A DNA stretch of 64,000 nucleotides from Bacteroidota bacterium. GTDB taxonomy: Bacteria > Bacteroidota > Bacteroidia > Chitinophagales > Chitinophagaceae. Below, in pieces: positions 15,332 through 22,900 of this stretch. Position 1 is the first letter of the stretch, and every line of letters starts with the position of its first letter. Location: positions 49,700-113,699 of the forward strand of contig JAEWKK010000013.1 in the NCBI GenBank assembly GCA_023386045.1. The letters run 5' to 3'. A program made the translations under genes and the position numbers. The notes below the pieces were generated by a model. That model did not search any database and had not been told where the DNA came from. It saw nothing but the letters and a program-made list of their open reading frames with translations.

Positions 15332-16181
15332 TTTTCAGAATTGATTTTAATTTGGTGTTATCGCCCCAAAATGACATAGGTTCATAATCTGTATAGGGAT
15401 AATAACCTAGGTTTAATTTAATTTCCGCATTATGGTTACTAAGATAAGTTCTAACAAGTTCTTTAACTGAAATGGGATGGCCACTACAACAATTGATGAT
15501 TCCTGTTACTTTTTTTTGAAGTGCAACTTCAACAATATATCTGGCAAGGGTTTCAACAGGCAGATAATCGCGTAATTGTTCACCTCCACTCATATTAAAT
15601 TCCACGTCACCGTTTTCGAGTGCTCTTTCTAGCTGAGAAAGAATAGAATTTGAATTTTGCCCTTTCCCATAGGTATAGAATAACCTTACCCACTTAAAAG
15701 AAAAATTAAATTCTTTATTAAGCATTTCTATTTTTTCACGAAGAAGATTCTTTGCTATGCTGTACGAATTTGTTGGTACTGGCTTCAATTCTTCGGACAA
15801 TTTTCCCTCCTGCATCCCATATTCTAGGCAGGTACCTGTAACCGTAAGATCTTTTAGTCCAAACCGAATGAGATTAGAAAGAAATTTATAATGTCTCGGA
15901 AAATTTAAATCGACATGAAACCTTTCCTTATAATTGGGTAGCCCTTCCCATGCAAGGTGTATCAAAAGATCTGGCTGAAAAAAATAGTTGTAATAATTTA
16001 CATTCTCATTAAATTCCTCAAGATTAAATGGTACATATCTTACATTATCAAACCATTTTTTAGAAAAAGCCTTATCATGTCGTGGAGAAGTAGCTATTAT
16101 TTCACAATCTCTCTCTAATAAATCTTCAATCACATAATTACCAATAAACCCTGTTGCCCCTGTTACCAATACCTTTTTCAT
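15324..16181 (-). CDS. NAD-dependent epimerase/reductase (extended SDR)
   Basis: 285 residues from the ATG at 16181 (MKKVLVTGATGFIGNYV), 1 nt after the C-methyltransferase stop; in-frame ATGs further upstream lie inside that gene. The Rossmann GATGFIG motif, the TGTCLEYG segment and the YxxxK pair (YSIAK) of extended SDRs are all present. Next to rfbF, rfbG, an RmlC-like epimerase and a sugar C-methyltransferase, the likely job is the final C4 keto-reduction (or a C4 epimerisation) of a CDP-4-keto-6-deoxyhexose. The stereochemistry of the product cannot be read from the sequence. Confidence 0.8.
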   Translation of the reverse strand: MKKVLVTGATGFIGNYVIEDLLERDCEIIATSPRHDKAFSKKWFDNVRYVPFNLEEFNENVNYYNYFFQPDLLIHLAWEGLPNYKERFHVDLNFPRHYKFLSNLIRFGLKDLTVTGTCLEYGMQEGKLSEELKPVPTNSYSIAKNLLREKIEMLNKEFNFSFKWVRLFYTYGKGQNSNSILSQLERALENGDVEFNMSGGEQLRDYLPVETLARYIVEVALQKKVTGIINCCSGHPISVKELVRTYLSNHNAEIKLNLGYYPYTDYEPMSFWGDNTKLKSILKNE

Positions 16182-16182
16182 G

Positions 16183-17406
16183 CTAAATAATTTGCAAATA
16201 AGGTATTGGAATAACGAATTTGGCATCCCATTCCCTAACATATTCAAGTTGCCTTGTTATCTCATCTTGAAGATTCCATGGCAGAATCAAAATATAATCG
16301 GGTTTACTTTCCATTAAATGGGATTCATCAACCACTGGAACATGGCTGCCTGGAAGAAATTTATTTTGCTTGTAAGGGTTAGCGTCCACTACGAAATCAA
16401 TATAGTCGTATTTTATACCGCAATAGTTTAGTAGTGTATTTCCTTTCGCAGCAGCTCCATACGCAGCTACTCTTTTGCCTTTCCTTTTTTGTTCAATTAA
16501 AAAATCACATAGTTGGAGTTTAATCTCAAAAGCATTTTTCTGGAAATTATTATAGAAACTCAAGTTGAGCATTCCTTTGGAAACTTCTTTATCCAACATA
16601 TTTTGAACATTGGGTGAAATTTTACGGGAACTTTCTTTGTGTTTTGCATAAATCCGTAGTGAACCACCATGAGTCGGCAATTCTTCTACATCAAACATTT
16701 CCAGACCCTGAGATTCAAATACTTTTTTTACGGTACTAAAAGAAAGGTAAGAAAAATGTTCATGGTAAATTGTATCAAACTGGTTGTTTTCAACCAGTTG
16801 CAATAAATGCGGAAATTCCATCGTAATTATACCGTCTGGCTTTAATATAATTTTCATTCCCCCTACAAAATCCAGAATATCGGGAACATGAGCCAAAACA
16901 TTATTGCCAAGTAATAGATCGGCCTCAATGTTTTTTTCTTTTAGTTCATTAGCCAGTCGAACACCAAAGAAATCTATAATTGTTTCAATCCCCTTTTTCC
17001 TGGCAACCGATGCAGTATTTGCCGTAGGTTCAATCCCCAGGACTTCAATTTTTTTTGCTAGAAAATATTGAAGCAAATAACCGTCATTAGAAGCTATCTC
17101 AATTACCTTGGAATTTTTATCCAATGTAAATTTTTCGATCATTAGTTTAGTATATTTTTCTGCATGTTCTAACCACGTTTTAGAAAATGAAGAATAATAA
17201 ACATAATCACTGCTGAAAATAGCATCTGATTTTTTATACTCGTCTACTTGAACAAGGAAGCAATTGTGGCAGGTATAAACTTTTAGCGGATAAAAAACTT
17301 CAGGTTCATTCAGTTGCTCTCGCCCCAGGAACGAATTAGAAGCTGGTGAATTTACCAGATCAATAAAAATGTGATGTAATTCAGTTTTACAAAACCTGCA
17401 ATGCAT
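16183..17406 (-). CDS. Sugar C-methyltransferase (TylC/NovU-like)
   Basis: 407 residues with the three-part layout of nucleotide-sugar C-methyltransferases. An N-terminal zinc site has two CxxC pairs, C3/C6 and C46/C49. A central SAM-binding domain contains VIEIASNDGYLLQYF and LGIEPTANTASVARKKGI, plus the YHEHFSYLSF segment that carries the catalytic histidines in this family. The C-terminal domain has VAAYGAAAKGNTLLNYCGI. Known members methylate C3 or C5 of keto-deoxysugars such as those in mycarose and noviose. With rfbF/rfbG upstream, the substrate is probably CDP-4-keto-6-deoxyglucose or its epimer, giving a branched sugar (inference). Confidence 0.85.
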   Translation of the reverse strand: MHCRFCKTELHHIFIDLVNSPASNSFLGREQLNEPEVFYPLKVYTCHNCFLVQVDEYKKSDAIFSSDYVYYSSFSKTWLEHAEKYTKLMIEKFTLDKNSKVIEIASNDGYLLQYFLAKKIEVLGIEPTANTASVARKKGIETIIDFFGVRLANELKEKNIEADLLLGNNVLAHVPDILDFVGGMKIILKPDGIITMEFPHLLQLVENNQFDTIYHEHFSYLSFSTVKKVFESQGLEMFDVEELPTHGGSLRIYAKHKESSRKISPNVQNMLDKEVSKGMLNLSFYNNFQKNAFEIKLQLCDFLIEQKRKGKRVAAYGAAAKGNTLLNYCGIKYDYIDFVVDANPYKQNKFLPGSHVPVVDESHLMESKPDYILILPWNLQDEITRQLEYVREWDAKFVIPIPYLQII

Positions 17407-17408
17407 AT

Positions 17409-17954
17409 TTAAATTCCTTTAAAAGATTGGTCAAGAAAATAATGAGACTGATCCCTTTCTGAAATTTCTTTCACTTCCAAAGGCCACGAAATTTTTACTA
17501 AAGGATCATTATATCGTACGCCACTTTCCGAAGTTGGGGTATAATATTCGGAATGATGATAAATCAATTCACAATCATCGGTCAGTGTTTGAAAGCCATG
17601 AGCAAATCCTTCAGGAATATATATCATTTTCTTATTCGACGAAGACATTTCAAAACCAAACCATTGCAAAAAGCTCGGTGAATCTTTTCTAAGATCAACA
17701 ATAACATCAAATACTGCACCGGCAATACATCTTACCATTTTTATTTCCCGAAACGGAGGAAGTTGAAAATGCATGCCGCGAACGGTACCTTTTTTAAAGG
17801 TAAACGAATGGTTCATCTGTACCCATTCCTTATTATGTCCGATTTCTCTAAATTCATTTTTACAATAGTACCGTGCAAACCAACCTCGCTGATCCAATTT
17901 TGTATCGAGCTGAATGATGTAACTTCCCGTAAGTTGAGTAGGTAAGAATTTCAT
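17409..17954 (-). CDS. rfbC: dTDP-4-dehydrorhamnose 3,5-epimerase-like protein (RfbC/RmlC)
   Basis: 181-residue cupin of the RmlC family. The catalytic His is in VRGMHFQLPP, the acidic partner in FDVIVDLRKDSP, and the GFAHGFQTL and EYYTPTSESGVRYNDP segments are standard. Its neighbours make CDP-4-keto-6-deoxyglucose rather than a dTDP-sugar, so it probably epimerises C3 and/or C5 of the CDP-linked keto-sugar before or after C-methylation. Its ATG shares 1 nt with the rfbG stop, so it is tightly coupled. The symbol reflects the family, not a proven dTDP substrate. Confidence 0.82.
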   Translation of the reverse strand: MKFLPTQLTGSYIIQLDTKLDQRGWFARYYCKNEFREIGHNKEWVQMNHSFTFKKGTVRGMHFQLPPFREIKMVRCIAGAVFDVIVDLRKDSPSFLQWFGFEMSSSNKKMIYIPEGFAHGFQTLTDDCELIYHHSEYYTPTSESGVRYNDPLVKISWPLEVKEISERDQSHYFLDQSFKGI

Positions 17955-19036
17955 TATTGGAAGTATGATTTTATCTGGTCAAATGTAAAATCAGCTCGCT
18001 TATCTCTAGGTTGTTTGTACCAATCTATTGTCCATTCAATTGCCTGAGACGCATTAAGTTTTGGGCGCCACGATATTTCCTCTTTGATTCTGGATATATC
18101 CAGTTTCAATAACCTAGCTTCATGAGGTTGTTTTTCATCCGAAATATCTTCCCATACTCCTGATCCCCAATTAGCAATGCTTATTTCAACTAGTTGCCCG
18201 ACCGTTAAATGATCATTGGGTTCAGGACCAATATTATACGCCTTGGAAAAATCTTTTGGTGAAATCTCGAGCTTGGCTGCCAATAATAAATAAGCCCCAA
18301 TAGGCTCAAGAACATGCTGCCATGGCCGAACTGCATTTGGATTTCTAACTTTTATTTTTCGTCCTTTCTGTAGAGATCTAATTATATCCGGAATAATACG
18401 GTCTTCACTCCAGTCACCACCACCAATTACATTTCCAGCTCTAACACTTAAAAGCGCTTTTTTATATTTCTGAAGTTCCACGGGCTGAAAAAATGATCGT
18501 CTAAAAGAGTTTACAACAATCTCAGTGCAGGCTTTACTTGCACTATATGGATCATACCCACCTAAAATATCTTCTTCATTATACAACACATTTATTTCCT
18601 TATTTTCATATACCTTGTCTGTTGTAATAATTACTGTATAGCAGTGATGATTTAAATCTTTTATTATTTCCAAAAGATTAGCTGTACCGACAACATTTAT
18701 TTCAAACGTTTCAGCAGGTTTCACATACGATCGACGGACAAGAGGCTGGGCAGCCAAATGAAAGATAAAATCAGGTTGAAAATTTTCTATCTCATTTTTT
18801 AATCTCTCTTTATTTCTTATATCCGCAATTATACTTTCTGAGAGTTGTAGTGGAGCAATAATATCAAATAATCCTTCCTGATATTCTGGAGCCAGACTAT
18901 ATCCTTTAACCTTTGCTCCAAGCAAGTAAAGCACAGAAGTTAGCCAGGCACCTTTAAACCCAGAATGTCCTGTTATAAAAACTTTTTTTCCTTTGTAATA
19001 AGACAATAGCTCTTGAAAGCTTACCATATTTTCCAT
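17954..19036 (-). CDS. rfbG: CDP-glucose 4,6-dehydratase
   Basis: 360-residue extended SDR. Seen: the Rossmann motif FITGHSGFKGAWL, the TTDKVYENKE segment and the YxxxK pair in GGYDPYSASKACTE, matching CDP-glucose 4,6-dehydratase (RfbG/DdhB). It converts CDP-glucose to CDP-4-keto-6-deoxyglucose in the cytosol. The start at 19036 overlaps the rfbF end by 16 nt; an ATG at 19027 is a fair alternative. No ddhC/rfbH dehydratase follows, so the pathway is not the usual route to 3,6-dideoxyhexoses. Confidence 0.9.
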   Translation of the reverse strand: MENMVSFQELLSYYKGKKVFITGHSGFKGAWLTSVLYLLGAKVKGYSLAPEYQEGLFDIIAPLQLSESIIADIRNKERLKNEIENFQPDFIFHLAAQPLVRRSYVKPAETFEINVVGTANLLEIIKDLNHHCYTVIITTDKVYENKEINVLYNEEDILGGYDPYSASKACTEIVVNSFRRSFFQPVELQKYKKALLSVRAGNVIGGGDWSEDRIIPDIIRSLQKGRKIKVRNPNAVRPWQHVLEPIGAYLLLAAKLEISPKDFSKAYNIGPEPNDHLTVGQLVEISIANWGSGVWEDISDEKQPHEARLLKLDISRIKEEISWRPKLNASQAIEWTIDWYKQPRDKRADFTFDQIKSYFQ

Positions 19037-19797
19037 TGAGCATTTTTATTTTGCCACAAAGCTTCCAGTTCAATTTTATCTCGCATTGCATCCATACATT
19101 TCCAAAATCCCTGATGTTGGTAAGCTACTAATTGATGATCTATTGCTAATTGTTGCATTGGAGCATCTTCCCACATTACATCTTCCATATTACCTTCCAG
19201 ATACTTAAAAACATCGGACTTTAAAACAAAGAATCCACCATTGATCCATTTATCATCACCTTTTGGCTTTTCTCTAAAATGATCAACTATACCATTATCA
19301 AGAATTTCCATTGATCCAAATCTTCCCTCTGGCTGAACGGCAGTTACTGTTGCTATTTTTCCATGAGATTTATGAAATGAAAGTAATTGCTCGACATTTA
19401 CATCAGACACACCGTCACCATAGGTGAGCATAAAATCTTCCTCACCAATATACTTTTGTACTTTCTTTAATCTACCTGCTGTTTTTGTAGTAAGGCCTGT
19501 ATCAACAAGAGTTACTTTGAAAGATTCTGCTTCAGTAGAATGAACCTCAACATTATTACTCTTCAGCTCGATTGTAATATCAGAATTATGAAGGTAATAA
19601 TGCATGAAGTATTCCTTAATGAGATAACCCTTATATCCCAGGCATATAATGAACTCATTAAAGCCATAGGAACTGAATATCTTCATTATATGCCACAATA
19701 TTGGCCTACCCCCTATCTCAACCATGGGCTTTGGACGAATTTCAGTCTCTTCGCTTATTCTTGTACCGAGTCCTCCGGCAAATATGACAACTTTCAT
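19021..19797 (-). CDS. rfbF: Glucose-1-phosphate cytidylyltransferase
   Basis: 258 residues from the ATG at 19797 (MKVVIFAGGLGTRISEET), chosen over an in-frame ATG at 19815 because a -7 promoter box lies between them. The nucleotidyltransferase signature GGLGTRISEETEIRPKPM and the family-specific CLGYKGYLIKEYF are clear, with LTYGDGVSDVN holding the metal-binding Asp. It makes CDP-glucose from glucose 1-phosphate and CTP. It is the first gene of the long minus-strand glycan operon that ends at 10707. Confidence 0.92.
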   Translation of the reverse strand: MKVVIFAGGLGTRISEETEIRPKPMVEIGGRPILWHIMKIFSSYGFNEFIICLGYKGYLIKEYFMHYYLHNSDITIELKSNNVEVHSTEAESFKVTLVDTGLTTKTAGRLKKVQKYIGEEDFMLTYGDGVSDVNVEQLLSFHKSHGKIATVTAVQPEGRFGSMEILDNGIVDHFREKPKGDDKWINGGFFVLKSDVFKYLEGNMEDVMWEDAPMQQLAIDHQLVAYQHQGFWKCMDAMRDKIELEALWQNKNAQWKIW

Positions 19798-19812
19798 AAG
19801 TCTAAATTGCCG

Positions 19813-19820
19813 CAAATCTA
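19813..19820 (-). promoter_or_regulatory. -7 box (TAGATTTG) for the rfbF operon
   Basis: Exact TAnnTTTG match on the minus strand, 15 nt upstream of the rfbF ATG. A TTG trinucleotide lies 15 nt further up, a little closer than usual. It would drive the ten-gene glycan operon from 19797 down to 10707. Confidence 0.45.
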
Positions 19821-19903
19821 TCAGAAAATGATATTCAATGGATACTTATTTAAGAAGGTCGTCCATGACTCAATAATCCCGTTTCGAAAATCTTTAATGT
19901 TCT

Positions 19904-22900
19904 CTACCTAATTAATACAAATGTGCCCTTTTCTTCAAACTTACCATTACAGCCACCTTCAGCAGTGATATAATAAACATAGACGCCGCCAGGCTGTTCT
20001 TTCGACTGGAAAATACCATTCCAGCCCACACCTGGAACTTTGGATATGAACACCAGTTGTCCCCAACGATTATAAATGCTGAACTGATATTTAGCAGACG
20101 GCCCAATAAAGGTAGGGCGGAAAATATCGTTCAAACCATCTCCATTTGGCGAAAAAGCATTAGGAATAAATAAGCGTTGCTCCCCTTCATTCCTGAATTC
20201 AACCACTATGGAATCCTGGCCCTTACATCCCAGAGCATCTATTCCGGTAACATAAAAAGTAATGGATTGGGGAGGCCTGACGGTGATTTGATTGTTACTA
20301 TTTCTAATAATGTAATTATTCGGCATCCAGGTATAACTCACGCCCCCTGTTGCTTTCAGAATTGCTGTATCATTACTGCAACTCACATCATTTGTTTTAG
20401 TTACACTGATATCTGCCTCCGGTGAAGCCGTTACCGGTATATTGATCATTGTATCCCTGTTGCAGACTGCATCTGTAATATGCAGTATGTATACCTGTGA
20501 GGTAGAGACAATTGCCCTGGTAACCGATGCATTGGGTGCAGCGAAATAAACAGATGGTTGCCACTCGTATTGATTGCCACCTGAAGCAGTGAACTGCACT
20601 GAATCACCCGCACAAACAGTTACAGTGGCTGGCTGATAAGAAAATGGTATGATGCCTGATTTATTATACACCAGTGTGTCTTTGATCTGTAGACCGCAAT
20701 AATTCTCAGCCGTAACATGATAGGTTCCAGGGACATTCACCTGGAAACTAGTTCCAGTGCTTCCATCCTGCCATATGTAAGAAGCAAAGCCAGATACTGC
20801 AGTCAGAAGTAAAGATGTATCCCTGCAAATGTTTACATCAGGTCCAAGGTTGATGGAAGTTGGTGAAAATTTGATATCAACATTGATGCTATCGGCCATG
20901 GTTTTACAATTATCGGAATACACCAGCCTTACCGTGGTTTGCCCATCCTGCTTAAACCTGATCTTCACTGTGGATGCAGTTTGCGAAATGATCTCCGCAT
21001 AATTATTGTCAACCAGAACTGAATAGGCCTGTGTGCAGTTAGCGGCTTTAAAAATAGAATAGCTGATCGTATCTGTAGGACTACAAACTTTATCTATGCC
21101 CGCAATGTCTATGGAATCACAAATCCCTGAAAGGTTGATCCTGACTGAATCCTGCCTTGTGGCTGTAGTGCCAAAATAAATATCATCCAGTGCATAATCA
21201 TTACCGCCAGTAGTTGTATTCTTATTGACAATGGAAAGAACCGCTGATGTTTGAATACCTGAATTCCAGCTTGTACCAAACTCTTGCCACTGGCATGTTG
21301 AAGCCGGTCCATTGATAGCTGTTCCCATTTGTACTCCATTAATTGAAAACTGCAGGCTGGCAGGATTTGCTGCCTGAAGTGAAGCGATCCAGGTTGAAAA
21401 CCTGTAATTAGTATTGGGCGTAACATTCAGGGTTTGTGACCATACAATTGCATTTCCGCCTGAAGCTCCATTTACTGTCATCATATTTCCAGATCCTGTT
21501 GTATGATCAGTGCAATTACTGAAGCTTGCATTCCAGGTAGAAGGATTGTTATTAATACCATATTCTCCCAGGATCTGGTTGGATGCATTATATCCATACT
21601 CAGAACTGAAGCCTGTATTTCCTGCCGCGAAATCCGGATTTACCACCAGGTTAGGACCCAACACCCTTGTCGTGAAACTATAAGTTGTGGGAACTGAAGG
21701 ACTAACATACCCGGCAAGACCACCTGGAAACTGACCTGTATTGGATTGCCAGCAATAGCCTGAATACTGGCCATTGGGCTTCAACAACACACTGTCGCCA
21801 AGGCAGATGGAAGTATCACTATTGATCAATAAACTATTATCAAATGGATTTGTAACATCTATCGACTTCACCACACTATCCAGGCATCCATTGTTACGAA
21901 GAACTTTCAAAATCACATTATAACTACCAAAACTGGAATAATTCATTGATGGATTCTGGCTGTTATTATTGGTCTGGTTATTCCCAAAATCCCAGGAAAA
22001 AGACTGGAAGCCGGTGATGACGGTTCCGAACTGTATAGATTTAGTCGAACAAAGATCCTGTTGAAAAGAAAAATCCGGGGGACTGGAAGCCACTACAGAA
22101 ACAATAAAGCTATCCCTAACTGTGCAACCATTTTTACTTGATTCAACCCAGTATACACCAGCAGCATTAACACTAATAGAATCAGTGGTAGCACCGGTGC
22201 TCCATAAATAGGTTGCCGGCTTAATGCTGCTTCCTAATTTCTTTGTTGATTGAGGACAAATGGAATAAGATTGAGTGGGAGTATGCGGAAGGTTGACAAC
22301 CACCACTTCTTTACAAAAAGAGCCCTGAGTTGGTAAACCTTCATCCACAGTTAGGTTAATAGTATAAGTGCCTACTGCATTAAAGCTGAGCGTGGGTGGG
22401 TTTTGCAAAGTAGAGTTGGGGATGCTTGCATTGGTGCAACCGCTGAATTTGATCCTTGATAATGTATTCACATAAGAGTTCGGAATAAATGCATACAAAT
22501 CTGGTCCAGATCTGAAAAGTTTAGAAATAGAATGAGGACTGCTCATACCTCCAATAACACCCAATGAATTTGCAGTTGGTACAGAAGTCAAATTGGTAAA
22601 GTTCATCCTTACCATATCGTTTGTATTTTCATTGATAGCAAAGCCTATATACTGACCACAACTATCGTAAATGTAGATATCACGAGGTTTGTCCAAACTA
22701 CTTCCTGGATTTCCTAAATTAATTGATGAAGAGGGAGGGTTTAAGAGTGAATTTCCAAAATCAATTCTTGACAATGTGTTATTACCAAAGTTTGCCACAA
22801 ATAAACGCCAGGTACCGTTGTCATTTATTGGAAATATTCCATTGGGTTTATTGAGAATACCTGGGCTTCCAAGATTGATTCCCGTCGGAGGGTTATTAAA

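Noticed and set aside
17954..19797. Standard 3,6-dideoxyhexose (abequose/tyvelose/ascarylose) pathway
   Set aside because: The required CDP-4-keto-6-deoxyglucose-3-dehydratase gene (rfbH/ddhC) is missing; a C-methyltransferase takes its place.
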